Shown: positions 19,815 to 31,779, counted from the stretch's first letter. The stretch: 64,000 nucleotides of DNA from Prorocentrum cordatum (GCA_963575745.1 CAUYUJ010003558.1:669524-733523); one strand, 5' to 3'. Program-made: numbers and translations. Notes: generated from the sequence alone by a model not told the origin.

Positions 19815-20615
19815 CATATGCGCATAACGGTCATTCATAAAAATGCAGGGGCACTTGCGACAGCCGACCGGGTCAGCGAACTCATCACGGAGCATGGCAC
19901 TGGCCAATGGCCATTGAGAATTCGTGCTTATTGAAGAGGCGTCGAGGACGACTGCAATGGATCTATGGACAACCATGGAGCGGGATACGTTTGCTGGATT
20001 TGGCAATGACCAGGCATGCCAAGGAGCTGCTATTCGTAAAGACAAGCGTTGGGGGAATAACGTACAGAGATTTGAAACCCATTCGCCAAGACTCGCCACA
20101 ATGCTGCTGAAAAGAGAGCGGTCGAAATTACAATTGGAGGCCGCGTATTTTCGGCACTCTGGTTACAGCGACCCACACGTTCAACGCACGTACGACCCTA
20201 TCCACGATATTCACAGATAGTATCAAAGCACGACGTCACATTAAACTCGCTAGCGACTTCAACGCCCAGCTTTGAGCGTGGGTAAATCAGAAGACGGCGC
20301 CGACGACGACGCCTACGCCTACGCCGACGACGACGACCTTATCACTTCCAGGTGTGTCGGCCGCCACGGGTATGGAATCGAAGACTCGAGAAGTACATGA
20401 TTGCGACACTGGGCTGCCCAAATAGGGCTTGTACTTTCCAGCGCATTTCCCGCAAACCTTTGCATAAACAAATCACATACATCAACGCTGACAAACAAGA
20501 ACAATTCGATTACAATTTGCTCAACCGTGCTCTTTAAGCACTGCACAAATGCCGAGGACAATAGAGTGACCGACCTGGGGTCCGACCACAAGGCTGTCCC
20601 TTCCGAATTCAGACG
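19815..20615 (+). pseudogene. LINE apurinic endonuclease-like domain, degenerate
   Basis: Fragments of the exonuclease-endonuclease-phosphatase fold can be read across several frames: a start region near RITVIHKNAGALATADR, then TFAGFGNDQACQGAAIR, RWGNNVQRFETHSPR and AAYFRHSGYSDPHVQ (19,924-20,220), the phosphate-site-like SDFNAQL (20,252), and DLGSDHKAV (20,575) with the conserved SDH. In the family this domain nicks target DNA to prime reverse transcription. Frame changes and stops between the blocks, including a stop directly after DFNAQL, show it is dead. Family assignment is from motif order only. Confidence 0.8.
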
Positions 20616-21394
20616 ACCGCGACACGTCGACGACAAACGGCAGCGCAGACATTCGCAACCCAACGCGTTGACCAACAACATCTCGAATGCGCACGTCTAC
20701 CACGACAACCAACGACGAAGACTGAAACCAAACGTACAACCAACCGACCCGCAATCCCTGAGCGAGCACATCCAAAAAGCTCATATCGCCGCCGCCGCTG
20801 CTAGCAGCGCTGCAGCACTGCGACCAGACCGACAACCGGACAGAGGAGCAGAGTGTCGACGCCGTTTCATCGCACAGCGACGCCAGACCCCAAACAACGA
20901 TCACAACACACGCAAAAAAATGAGCAAACTGATGCAGCAATAGAGCCGCGCGCAGAAGCGGCGGACACGACGAGCCCAAATAGGAAGCGTGCTCGAACAA
21001 TTGAGAAACCTCAGAAATATCCCGCGCATGAGGACAAGCAGAAAACGGACTCCCCTTGCACATTAGACAGATACAAAAACGGCTCAAGGTGCACGGCCCG
21101 TCAAGACATCGCAGACGTATCTGCTGATTTCTACCATCATGTATAAGAGTCCACGGCCAAGCCGACACAATGACAGCGACGCGGCGACGACCTACCACCT
21201 TTCGTTGGGGAAACATTGGGCAATGCGAGGAGAGGGCTCTGGGCCTGGTAATGCACCAGACACCACAATCCTACGGGCAAGAATGTTGAAAGAAGTCACA
21301 GAAGAATTGTCTGGCGCGCTTCTCCATATATATATATATGTGTATATCACGATCATCCACTCTGACGCTCCGCCGCCGACCAGCTTGAAGAACA

Positions 21395-22055
21395 ATGTCA
21401 CGGGCACTTCCAAGAATAGGGACCTTAGGCTTCCGCAAAACTATCGGCCCATATGCACGATACCATGACTTTCCAGGACTTCCAGCAAACTTGCCTACAA
21501 CAAATTTCAAAGAACACTCGACTCCCGACGAACTGCAGACCAGGCCGTCTTCAAGACAAGACACTCGACCACCGACCATCTGTTCGCTTTCCACATCCTC
21601 CGTGAGCGCGCACACGAATTAAACCAGAACTTGTGGGTAGCGGCGCTAGACTTCACAAAAGCTGTTGACTCAGTCGAACACAACAGCATGTGGGCAGCAC
21701 TGAAGGTACAGTGCGTTCAACGAGGATACATCTCACTACTCCAGCAGCTATATGAGGAGCAGACGGCCGCGGTCAAAACTGACGCCAGCAGCAGGTCCTT
21801 CAGCCTCCTCCCGGGAACAAAGCAGGGCGACACGCTCAATTCCTTACTCGTTAACGCTTTGCTACCGCATGTCCTTACACCACTGATCACCGATTCAAGA
21901 TCCACCGCCATCTCCGCACTCACCAATCTCCGCTTCGCTGAAGACGTGCTCCTGACCTTCCAAACTCTACCGCGCCTCACCGCGATGTTCGACGACATCG
22001 TGCGCGCAGTGCGGCCTCACGGACTTGAGCCGCGCCACATAATCACTCAGTAACC
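21395..22055 (+). pseudogene. LINE reverse transcriptase core, degenerate
   Basis: The frame from 21,631 encodes LWVAALDFTKAVDSVEHN (motif A, Asp at 21,649), then a thumbward helix region, SFSLLPGTKQGDTLNSLL (fingers/palm motif B), and LRFAEDVLLTFQTLP (motif C, 21,928 onward). Motif C normally reads FADD; here the first catalytic Asp is Glu (GAA at 21,940-21,942), so activity is unlikely even ignoring the frameshifts. Upstream, PQNYRPI and LPTTNFKEHSTPDELQTR-like fragments lie in other frames. RNA-dependent DNA polymerase of a non-LTR element. Confidence 0.88.
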
Positions 22056-22099
22056 AGACCAGACGGACCGGCAGGGCAAGCGAGTACAGTACGCATTTA

Positions 22100-22850
22100 G
22101 GACATGGACACCGAAATAGTTCCCCACGATGGCGGTATCATGTACCAGGGTCAACTCATCAGCATTCACGACGCGATGGGGACTGAGACCCCCCACCGCA
22201 CGATGGCAGCATGGGCAACGCTCACTTCGCGTAAGCAGGAGCTGACAAGCAAGCACTACCCACTGGCGCACCGACTCCGCCCTGGCAGCCGCACACTGAC
22301 ACCTACAACATTTTACAAAGCAGAGACATTGACGCTCACGGAACCTCTCCGCTAACACCCTGCTGCGAACACAGCAACGCATGCTCCGCATGATCATCAG
22401 GACACCAAGGCGACGCACTACCCGCCAAACAACCCCAAGCAATACCCAGGGCGACGCGGACGACCGCACGACCAACCAAGCACCTGACACAGAGTTCATG
22501 AAGAAACCACCAGCAGCGACAACGCAGAGAGCAACGCACCTCCACAAGACCCGACAAACCGACACAGCGAGAGTAACGATGACAGCCATGACGAGAACGC
22601 GATGAAACTGCGGCTTGATTGCATCCAACGAGCCACGCGGCGCGCAGAGCAGCTCATGCAGCACCACCACGTTGAAAATAGGGAGATTCGCAGACAGAGA
22701 TCGTGGCGCATGGCATCCAGGGGTGCCAAGCACAAGCCCAACAGATGGATCTGGCGTGCACTCCACTGGCAATCAGGAGAGAGCTCACGCCAACGCGGAG
22801 AGAAAGAGCGTGCCGGCCAGCGCAAGCGCTAGGACGACGACGTCGTCAGT
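22100..22850 (+). pseudogene. LINE C-terminal region, degenerate
   Basis: MDTEIVPHDGGIMYQGQLIS leads into RTMAAWATLTSRKQELTS and LTPTTFYKAETLTLTEPL (22,104-22,355). After frame changes, MLRMIIRTPRR (22,381) and IQRATRRAEQLMQHH with WRALHWQSGESSRQRG (22,602-22,832) follow. This order matches the post-polymerase part of LINE proteins I recognise from dinoflagellate-type elements (recall, not a search). Confidence 0.75.
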
Positions 22851-23194
22851 TTCCTTCAACAGCACGGACCCACCATCCAACGCCCACACCAACCGCTGCG
22901 AAAGGCAAACCGAACGACCTCACCTGGGCTCGCTCAGCTCAAAACATTTCCACGTGTCCTACACTCGAGCACAAATACATCGACACGTCGCCGACATTCA
23001 TGACCAAGACTTCCTCTTCCTGTCCTCCTCCGTCATAATTTGTTGCGCTTACACATGTTCATAAATCTTAATATGTCTCGCAAACCCACTGCATCTGTAC
23101 GTTTACAGGAGGCCATGGCCCCACCCACCTGATCTTAGCAGGCCCGGGCAACTATCCGTTGTGGGGATTCGTTCGTTCGTCTCCTTCCCCCTCC

Positions 23195-23256
23195 GCCTCC
23201 CCTTCCCTTTTCCTCCTCCTCCTCCTTGTCCTCCTGCTCCCGCTTCCCCTATTCCT

Positions 23257-23298
<42 letters not shown>

Positions 23299-23360
23299 CC
23301 TCCTCCTCCTCCTCCTCCTCCTCCTCCTCCTCCTCCTCCTCCTCCTCCTCCTCCCCCTCC
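23195..23360 (+). repeat. (CTC)n/(CTG)n compound microsatellite
   Basis: TCCTCC runs at 23,205-23,225 and 23,295-23,355 with a CTCCTG block between. Confidence 0.95.
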
Positions 23361-23529
23361 CTTTCCTCAGTCTCATCCTCCTTTCTGTTGCGTCGGGTAA
23401 ACTTAGATATCCTTAGATCCTTACGTAGATTATGCGGCATGCCGGCTTAGCGACCTTTCCCCGCGGTTGACGCAGGCCGCCAACGCGGCACGCCACATTG
23501 GAAACGACAGCGTGGGGGGAATCTGGGTA

Positions 23530-23700
23530 CATTGCTACACCGTTACACCGTTGGCCGACTACGGCGCAGCGCTACGCCACTACACCGTTACCCAATTAGC
23601 CGACAACGGCGTAGCGCTACACCGCTAGACCGCTTCAGCGTTAGCCGTAACGGTGTAGCGCTAAATCGCTACATCGCTACACCGTTGCCGCAACGCGTAG
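23530..23700. repeat. TACACCGCTACACCGTT minisatellite, locus 1
   Basis: Short 8-10-bp units of CTACACCG or TTACACCG, with GCGTAGCGCTAC and GGTGTAGCGCTA blocks that are partly palindromic around AGCGCT. Related sequence occurs at 36,470-36,565 and 36,775-36,930. 23,700-23,945 holds a GAGTTGCGAGGGYGTCTCG direct repeat (23,698 and 23,761) and GGGGTCCCAA runs. Confidence 0.75.
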
Positions 23701-23948
23701 AGTTGCGAGGGTGTCTCGGGCGAAACGGGCCGGAACACCTCGCGCGCGGCACCTCGGAGCTCAGAGTTGCGAGGGCGTCTCGCGCAAAAGAGGGGTCCCA
23801 AGGGGTCCCAAGCGGGTCCGAGGGGTCCCCAGGGGCCCAGCCGGACTGGGAACCTTCGCGAGCTTAGGTCCACCCCGCCCGCGCTCCTCCGGGGCGACTG
23901 GGGCGCCTTGGTGAGCCTGCCAGGAGAGACGCCGAACGGCCCTTATAT

Positions 23949-24890
23949 TCACTTTCCAGCTAGCGCCCGCCGAGGCGGACAGGACCCCCAGAGGGTGTAG
24001 GGCCTCCCCTGGAGCAACGCCCCGTGGTGGCCCAGGGATCGCAGGAATGGCTTGGCTGCCGTGGCGAGAGCCCAGAACGCCACTACTTCCGCGAACGCCC
24101 TGTCGAGGAATGTCCACAGCTCTGCATCTCCAGCGTCTTGGGCGATCCAAAACGGTTGGCCGCTGTGTCGCGCCACGCCGTCTGCGAGGTGGGCTGGTTC
24201 AGTAGCTTGAGTGAGCTGCCCGCCAGCAAATTCTTCTTAAGGACCGCCTGGTTCCCGCAAAATTTGTCGAGGCGGAAGTGGCCCCGCCTGCTAGCGCGGC
24301 CCGCGGACTCGGAAACAGGCGCCGGGCGAAGGCGGAAAAGGCAGCAGTCGATCAGCCGAATACACTTTTCGTGTTCGTTGGGGGCGTTGGCCCTTCAGCT
24401 TCGGACCGCGCGCCGAAGGCCCAACTCATCCTGAATCAGCATCACGCCCAGAGCGTGCCCATTGCCGGAGCTGGCCCTCCCTGTTCGAGTGCCGCCCTTA
24501 AGCTTGCGAGCTCAGCCAGCAACTTGGGACCAGCCTGGGGTTTCATTAACATGCTGAATGAATAAGCAATAAGCCCGATCATAACCCCTAAGACCTGCGC
24601 GCCCATCTGCCCGTTGAGAGCCGACTGGACTATGTTCAAAGCCGGCTGCCCTGACGCGACAAAAGGTACCACACAGGATGTTGGTGGTGCAGCACAAGAC
24701 AAAACGGTGTATCCGGCGCGGTCCGCTGCTGGGGAGCGTTGATCTGCTCGGTGGAGGCCCCAAACAGCTGGTGCTCCATGCAGTGCTGAAAATCGCCATC
24801 GCTGCCCACGAAAAAGGAGTACGGCAAGTTCGTGTCGTGTCGACCCGGGCGTTGGTTCCTGACAGCGCGGGGATCGTTCAACCTTGAACG
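23949..24890 (-). pseudogene. Possible decayed coding region of unknown family
   Basis: Several - strand blocks look protein-like but sit in different frames: LPYSFFVGSDGDFQHCMEHQ with FCLVLHHQHPVWYLLS (24,840-24,640); QPALNIVQSALNGQMGAQVL and a hydrophobic VLGVMIGLIAYSFSMLM segment followed by LLAELASLRAALEQGG (24,660-24,442); and ARHSGQPFWIAQDAGDAELW with AFAEVVAFWALATAAKPFL (24,176-23,949). One predicted membrane segment is visible. I do not recognise the family. It could be exons of one gene, or an eroded retroelement ORF upstream or downstream of the neighbouring LINE. Confidence 0.35.
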
Positions 24891-25116
24891 ATCGGCCGTT
24901 TCCGCAACGTCCAATCGTTCAACATCGACCGATTCTGGGCCGCCGCCGCCGTGCAACGTTGAACGCCGGCGGCGGGGTCGCCGCCGGTCGACACGACACG
25001 AACCTACCGTACATCGACCTATTCCGCTCGCTTCGTCGGATTGCCTGGCCGCCCTGAGCCTCGCCCCATGGCTGCTGCGGTCCCCCCTTCTCGGGGGGAG
25101 GGGAAGAGGCGGGCAC

Positions 25117-25415
<299 letters not shown>

Positions 25416-25427
25416 GTGTTCTTTGTC

Positions 25428-26405
25428 TCAGGCCATTAGCGAGCGACCCGCCGCAGCCAGCACCTCAAGGTGCTCGTTGTAAAGTGAATCAGGGGGCGAT
25501 CCAACCGACCGCACCCTCAAATTGTGGCAGAGTTTGAAAGCCCGTGCGAGGAGGAAAACTGCGCGCTCACGCGAAGTCTCCCCCGTGCACTCGCGCTCTT
25601 CGCCGAGACCCAGACGCGCGATGACCGCGTTGGGGCCAGACGAGCGAGGTAACGCGACGACCCAAAGACGCGCTCCCGCCGGCCCAGGATGTGCATTCTG
25701 CGGGTGGTGATCCAACCGCCCGAAAAGGTCCTAAGGACGGACCGAAAGGCGTTCGGGCGGGTTTTAGCTAGGATCGCACGCAGCTCGGACCAGCGAGGGG
25801 CCAGGGGCGGGGACCTGAATCGTCGGGAACCAAGCTTTCACGTGCTTCTGCAGCGTCAGGTGAAAGCGGTCGGGGTATAGCTCTCAGGAGGGGGCATGAA
25901 TGCAAACGGCTTGCCACTTCGGGCGCTTCTGAAACACCTCGGCGGGGGCGGCTGCTTGATTGGCCTCGGCGGCCGCAGAACGCTGGGGGCCAGAAAGGAC
26001 CTTCGGGAACGCGACCGAATCGAGACGGGCGCGCAGGAATTGCAGGTTTCGCCAGAACGGCGGGGACCAAAGCTGCTGAACGCGGCGAACGACGGTGTTG
26101 CCCGGCCACGAGGCTTCAGACAGCTCGTCGTGCCAGTCCTGCAACTTGGAAATCCCGGCGCGGTCGCCGCAGAGTTGGCGGCAATGGATGTCGGGGCCGA
26201 ACCGGCGCCCACGCGAGCAGCGACCAAAGATCGGGGCCCGTCATCGAGCTCGGCGGCAGCTTGAGGAGCCCGTGAATGTAGCGCGGCTTCTTCGCGAGCA
26301 ACGGTTTTGGCGGCGGGTGAAACTGCGCCGCGTAGCCTAGGGCGGGGAAAAATCGCGACTCGGCAGAGGCGGAGCGAGGAGTCAGGAAGAGAGTCGGAGG
26401 CCGAG
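25428..26405 (-). pseudogene. LINE C-terminal region, fragmented
   Basis: Blocks in different frames: KPRYIHGLLKLPPSSMTGPD with LWSLLAWAPV (26,301-26,116), an Arg/Ser/Pro-rich stretch (26.1-25.75 kb), then ARLWVVALPRSS and RAVFLLARAFKLCHNLRVR with a stop after GRSLMA at 25,428. The final block resembles the helical C-terminus of LINE proteins. The assignment rests on position and style. Confidence 0.5.
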
Positions 26406-26409
26406 GTCT

Positions 26410-27470
26410 TCAATACTCTATCCCACCACTACTGCACGCGCGCCGCCCATTGCAAGTCATTAGGTGCGTCGGGGCCCAGGAGAACGCCAGGGTATCTGGC
26501 GGCACAAGCGATGGAAAAAAAGACTGCCATTCCGGGGCCAGCTGGCGCAGCATCGCGCGCAGTCCGTGTGCTGGATCGTCTGTGCACTGGGCCCACAAGG
26601 GGACGATCACGCATTTGAGAGGGCGAAGGTGGAGCGAGGCGAAGCTTGAGGCCGAGGCGAAGGCGGGGCAGAGCGAGGCGAGGCGCGTGAACTTAGCCAA
26701 GACAGCGCCGAGATCAGCTGCACAACCAGCTATCGAGGCCTCGCGAGGGTCAGGCGGGGCCGCCAGCTCCAGCGAACGAATGATGGGATCCATGCCGAAG
26801 GCCCACAGGGGCCCGCCGAGCGGGCATCCTTGCATGACCCCTGAAGTTATCATCAGCAGTGGGACATACTCGTCAGGAACGCGCGTCACGGCCAGTGCAA
26901 GCGAGCAGAGGCCGCGAATCCCAGCGAGGTACCCCGAGGTAACGCCATGCGCTCGAGCACCGCGAACAGCCACGTGCGATTCATGCATGGGAACGCTGCT
27001 TCGATGTCAAAGGCAACAAAAACCAGGGAACGACTGTCGGCCTGTTCATGAAATCCGGCCGCTCTCGCTCGCGCGTCGAGCTTGGCAATGATCTGGCTGA
27101 AATTGCGGCCGCGAATGAAACCCTGCTGGGTCTCGTGGACCCTGCTCTGCGCTGGCTTAGTGAGTGGATAGTTGATGGCCAAGGCGAGCGCCCTGGCGTC
27201 GCAGCTCTTCAAAGAGAGCGGTCTTACCTCCTGCGCGTCGAGGAGGCAGTCGAGAGCATCGCCTGGTTTGTCGCCCTTCGGCGGGAACACGAAAATATAA
27301 TGATTGAGGGGGGGGGGGGGGGGCGCCAGGAAGGGCGCCGAAGAGGCGAAGGAAGATGGGGTAGCGGTAGAGGGGCCCCAAGTGGCAGAAACCGCCATCC
27401 AAGCTCGATATGGACGCAGATCTGGGCAAGGCGCTGACTTCCGACCTCGCTCGAATTCTTGAAACAAGGC
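26410..27470 (-). pseudogene. LINE reverse transcriptase, frameshifted and catalytically broken
   Basis: The first frame (27,467-26,886) contains VRPLSLKSCDARALALAIN, ETQQGFIRGRNFSQII and VFVAFDIEAAFPCMNR (motif A with its Asp, 26,977-27,013). After a frameshift near 26.95 kb the second frame gives SGVMQGCPLGGPLWAFGMDP (motif B), then IAGCAADLGAVLAKF, where FADD or CADD is expected: one catalytic Asp is replaced by Ala (26,712-26,723). It continues through LRPLKCVIVPLWAQC. In the family this enzyme copies element RNA at a nicked target. Confidence 0.82.
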
Positions 27471-28053
27471 TGCGGGCGACGGGATTGGCAGGTCAGCGAT
27501 AGGGAAAGACGGTGAGACCCTGCTCAGGAAGCGTCGATTTCGTCCCTGGAGACGCGTTTATCCGAAGAGATCGGGGCCCAATGGAGGCGGGGCGCGTGGG
27601 CCACTTGCTCCGGTTCACTGGCCACCGGGGCCCCACCCCCGATGGCGCGCGGATTTTGCGCAATCTGATTGGTGACGATGCCGCGCGGGATGTGGCGCTT
27701 CGAAAAAGGGTTCCAAAATGCGGCGCGACGCATCAGCGCACGCTGAATGAGCCGTTGCTCCTCCAGAATCGGCTGGTCATTCGCGCGGGCCGCGCGGTGG
27801 GCCGCTAGATGCTGCTCGCGCTCATGCCGCGTGTGGTTGTTGCGCGCGAGAGCGTTTTGAAACTCGGCCGAGTCGCGCAGCTGCGGGGAGGGCCCCTGAC
27901 TCGCCCAGGAATATCTGCCCGAGCTCTCGGCGGCAGCTGAAAGACGGGCGCGGGCAGATCGGCGTGCCAAATCGCGCTGGAACTCTATGCGTGCGAGCTC
28001 GGCAGCCAGGATCCAGGATCATGATCTGCTGAGTGACGACGTAGCGGCGAAGG

Positions 28054-29506
28054 TCAGCCACGGTGTCCAGCTCTGCCTCGCTGAACATCTTCGCGAGGAG
28101 GGACTTGTACTGCATGGGGCGAAAGACGACGTCGGGGATCGGGCGCTGGCCCTTCCCCGGTGGTAGGCGAGCCTCGATCGCGAGCTTTATGATGGCGCGG
28201 TCGCTGAGGCACCTGTCCGAAAGAGCCGACGAGTCCTGCGCGAAGACCCTGTCGATCGCGGGCCGTCTGGTGACGCGTGGAGAAGCAGGTCGGGGTGTCG
28301 GAGGTGATCTCAATGGCGCTGGAGCGGGCGAGCTGGCGCCAGAAGCATTGGTTCTGCTGGAAGCAGCCCTCGACGGCACAGCGGCGCTGGCTGGCCTGAG
28401 GGACGAGGTGCGACTGCGAGGGCTCGTCGGAGAAGTTGAAGTCGCCCATGGCGATGGACGCGAAGCGGAGCGGGTCGCTGTTGGACCACTGCTTGTGGGT
28501 GGCCCACTCGTCGCGGAGCCGGATCTTCTGGGCGTCGCTGAGATCGTAGTTGTGCGCGTTGAGGATGCGGATCTCGCGGTCGGCGTTGTGGCTGGTGATC
28601 GCGATGGGCTGCAGGCGGCCGTCGACGACGCTGCGGGGCGCGGCGGCGGGCTTGAGGAAGGACGGGGAGCGGCCAGCAGAAGTATCGTTGCGAAGCTGCT
28701 CCCGCTCCGCACGCGCGAGACCAGGCACGAGGACGGCGAGGCCACCAGCGCCCCGAGTCTCGCGGCCCTGACTGTAGCCGCGGTATGAGGCCGAGAAGGG
28801 AGAGCTAGCCAGCATGGTCTCCAGCTCAGCCTGCGAGCCGCGGCACTCCTGGTTTAAGATCAGGGCCGCGAACGGAAGGCGTTCTCCAGCTTCCGGAACT
28901 TCTGGCGGCGTCGTCGGGGGTTGCGGCAGAAGGGCCCACGTGCGTTCCAGGAGACGGTCTGCAGCGAGGCGCTGTGCTTGGTGGCCTCCCACGGGGCCCA
29001 CGTTGCTGTTAAATAAACCACGTCGAGGTGCCGATCGAGACGTAGGAGACCTCGAACCTCTGCTTGACCAACTCCTTGCTGATGCCCATGGATGCGACCG
29101 CTGCGGGGTTCCAGTTGTGCTTGGAGTTTTCGCGGAGGCCCTGCGGCTGGATCTCCACGATCGGCATCGCGCCCGACTGTGCGATGCCCGACAAGCGCAG
29201 CGTCTCGAAGGCGACGTCAGGGAACTGCTCGCCCAGGATGCCCGCGCTGCGCTTGGTCTGAAACTCCTTGCGAACCTGCTTGGGCGACTTGTCGGCGGAG
29301 ACGGAAGGCGGGGCGACAGCGCCCTGGACGTTGGGGGCCGAGAATGTGCGCCATCTGCCACCGATAAACATGAGGGCGCGAGCGAAAGCGAGTGCACTGG
29401 GTCGAGCGACTTCAGATCCGCCACGGATGTGTAAATCAGAACGGCGAGCGGGGGCATCCTCAAGTAGTTGCACCTGGTCGGCGGTGAGCTGGGCGTCCTG
29501 TATCAA
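28054..29506 (-). pseudogene. LINE endonuclease domain with N-terminal region, frameshifted
   Basis: The N-terminal frame (29,506-29,009) encodes SALAFARALMFIGGRWRTFS and VSYVSIGTSTWFI, then stops. The next frame carries LLERTWALLPQPPTTPPEVP, FAALILNQECRGSQ, AGGLAVLVPGLARAE, IRILNAHNYDLSDAQK and IAMGDFNFSDEPS (GDFNF at 28,431-28,446). The E of LNQE, the N of NAHN and the D and N of GDFN occupy positions expected of endonuclease catalytic residues in LINE proteins. The frame then decays into Arg/Pro-rich sequence below about 28.25 kb. Confidence 0.72.
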
Positions 29507-29739
29507 ATGATCGAGGGCGCGACGTACCTCAGCAGGTTGGATGTTGCTCGGGGCGCCGATCTGGAAGAGGTGCGGCTTCGGTTCTCGCTCATAGTCCGTG
29601 AGGTTGGCGAGTTCGACTGTCGGGATTTGTGCTTCTGCGAAAGAGACTGCTTGTTCGACGCGGCGTACGGATTGGCGAAGAAATTCCTGTTGCGAGGTTT
29701 GTTCATCTTGGCGGCGGCGAATTTGTCCTGGGTCACATT

Positions 29740-30015
29740 CTGAATGGTGATGGTGATGATGAGGATGATGGTGGTGATGCTGATGATGATGATGCTGGTA
29801 GCTCTGATGATGCAGATGCTGGTGGGGATGCTATTGATGATTAGGAGGGGGAAGAGGAGGAAGAAGAGTACGATGATGACGACGATGACGCTGAGAAGAA
29901 CACTGACGAAAATGATGGTGATGGGGAGAAGAAGGATGAGGAGGACGAGGAGGAAGAGGCAAAGAGAGAGAGAGAGAAACAAAGAGAAAAAGAGAGAGAG
30001 AGAGAGAGCGCCGGA
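29740..30015 (+). repeat. GATGATG/GAGGAAGA microsatellite block
   Basis: GTGATGATG (29,742-29,840), AAGAGGAGG and GACGATGACG (29,850-29,960), then AGAGAG (29,965-30,010). 30,015-30,480 shows nothing I can assign on either strand. Confidence 0.9.
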
Positions 30016-30509
30016 ACAACGTCCCAGAGAGAGGGCCCTATGAGAGCCCGGCGGGGGCGCCGGAGTGCCAGAAGCCAAAAGGCTCGCGCGTCGTAGTTGC
30101 CAGAACGGACAAAACGACGCACGTCTGCCAGGAGATCTTCTTCATGAGTCTTCCACCATGGTAGGTTCTGGGGCAATACCCACCATTTGGAATCGCTGTC
30201 GCTGGCAGCCATGCCATGTAGATAAGAAGGATGCCATCATCCCGAAGTTTTCTGTCCGCCATGTCGGGGAACAACTGGGCGTTGGTCGGGCGAACATGGG
30301 CGCCACCTCGCAATCAGTCGCGTCCACCTGTCGTGATCACGGTTGGCGACGCGCGCTGCGAACAACCATTTTCGCTTGAAGTATACGCTCGTCCAATCGT
30401 CAACTCGTGCTCGTTTGGCGATTGCCAAAGCGGTGGAAGTACTTCTCCGTACGAAATGAACCAAAGATTCAGATCAGTCGTCGTTGCTTCCGTTGTTTGC
30501 TGTTGTCTG

Positions 30510-30830
30510 TGCAGGTGTCGGTGCTGGTGCTGGTGCTGTTGCCGGTGTTGCTGCTGATGTCGGTGCTGGTACTGATGTCGGAGCTGGTGCTGTTGTCGGT
30601 CGGTGTTGAATGTGGTGCTGTTGCCGGTGCTGGTGCTGGTGCTGTTGTCGGTGCTGGTGCTGGTGATGCTGTCGGTGCTGGTGCTGTTGTCGGTGCTGGT
30701 GCTGTTGTCGGAGCTCGTGCTGTTGTCGGTGCTGGTGCTGGTTCTGGTGCTCTGGTCGGTGCTGGTGCTGGTGCTGTTGCCGGTGCTGGTGCTGGTGCTG
30801 TTGTTGTCGTCGTCGTCGTGATCGTCTAGT
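30510..30830 (+). repeat. GTCGGTGCTGGTGCTGTT 18-bp repeat
   Basis: About 18 units of GTCGGTGCTGGTGCTGTT or its 12-bp contraction. Triplet-based, so open in several frames. Confidence 0.92.
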
Positions 30831-30989
30831 GCCGTTGTCGGTGCTGGTGTCGGCGCTGCAGTCGATGCCGTTGTTGTCGGCGTGTGTACCGTTGATGTTG
30901 TTGCTGCGGGTGTGTGCTGTCTGTTTTGTTCCCAATATCCTAAGATGGGGTTCTTGTTATTACTTTGACGTTTCTTACTCCTCCTTCCT

Positions 30990-31195
30990 CTACTTCTCCT
31001 CCTCCTCTTCCTCATCCTTCCTCATACCTGGACTTACTCACACACAGACTTACGCATACACTGATTTCCTCATAATCAGACCTGGTCATATTGACTTACT
31101 CATACTCATACCTACTCATACTGAAACTTACTCATGCTGAAACTCACTCATACCTGGACATACTCGTACCCATACCTTCTCATTGTCTGACTTAT
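30990..31195 (+). repeat. ACTCATACCTGGA-type short repeat
   Basis: CTTACTCATAC, CTCATACCTGGACATAC and similar 11-13-bp units. A short related tract is seen again at 33,415-33,485. Confidence 0.7.
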
Positions 31196-31204
31196 CCAAC
31201 GCAC

Positions 31205-31685
31205 AGCAGATTGTGAGGATGTCTCAGGCGGGGCGCTGGTTTCAGCACCCCTAAAGGGAGCAGCCAAGGGGTATGACACGGTGCCGTTCGCGGCCGTGTT
31301 GTGGGGATGTCTCAAACGGTTTGCCTGGTTTCTGTCCCAACATCAATCGCTTGGAAAGCAGATTGTGAGGATGTCTCAGGCGGGGCGATGGTTTCAGCAC
31401 CCCTTAGGGGAGCCGCCGAAGAGTATGACACGGTCCCGTTTGCGGCCGTTTTGCGGGGATGTCGCAAGCGGTTTGCCTGTTTTCTGTCTCAACACATCCT
31501 TCGCTTGGAGAACAGGTTGTGAGGATGTCTCAGGCGGGGCGTTGGTTTCAGCTACCTCAAGGGAGCCGCCAAGGGTGCTTTCACGGCTCCGTTCGTCGCA
31601 GTTCTGTGGGGATGTCTCTAGCGGTTTGCCTGTTTTCTGTTTTTGCGTTGTGTCCCGCGTGGCTCTCCACGTTGCGTACGGCGAT
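31205..31685 (+). repeat. ~152-bp satellite, array 1, three units
   Basis: GTGAGGATGTCTCAGGCGGG starts at 31,213, 31,365 and 31,519. Each unit continues GCGCTGGTTTCAGCACCCC, GGGAGCCGCC, a TATGACACGG phrase, GTTCGCGGCCGTTTTGTGGG, GATGTCTCAAGCGGTTTGCC and TGTTTCTGTCCCAACATC. Confidence 0.92.
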
Positions 31686-31779
31686 CAAGGAGGAGTGACC
31701 AAGTGTTGATGGCGCAGACCTTGCGTCACCGTGGGATGTTATTTTCTCTCTCCGTGGTGCTTTCCAATCTTGTCGTCGT

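Larger units (their letters stand above)
19815..23000 (+). mobile_element. Decayed LINE retrotransposon (endonuclease + reverse transcriptase)
   Basis: Recognisable endonuclease (about 19.8-20.6 kb), reverse transcriptase (21.4-22.06 kb) and C-terminal region (22.1-22.85 kb) lie in the right order on the + strand but in shifting frames with many stops. The stretch at 20.63-21.38 kb corresponds to the linker and early polymerase region and is too eroded to align by eye. No poly-A or clear target-site duplication is visible. The 5' end abuts the CCCCTT microsatellite and the 3' end is followed, after ~200 bp, by a TCC microsatellite. Confidence 0.85.
25428..29740 (-). mobile_element. Decayed LINE retrotransposon, - strand
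   Basis: In - strand order: a short N-terminal region (29.74-29.0 kb), endonuclease (about 29.0-28.0 kb), connector (28.0-27.47 kb), reverse transcriptase (27.47-26.41 kb), and a C-terminal region ending near 25,428. Frames shift at least at 29.0, 27.8, 26.95 and 26.2 kb. Both outer sides are GAT/CAT microsatellites (25.1-25.4 and 29.74-29.9 kb). It is a different lineage from the + strand LINE at 19.8 kb, judging from its motif sequences. Confidence 0.8.
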
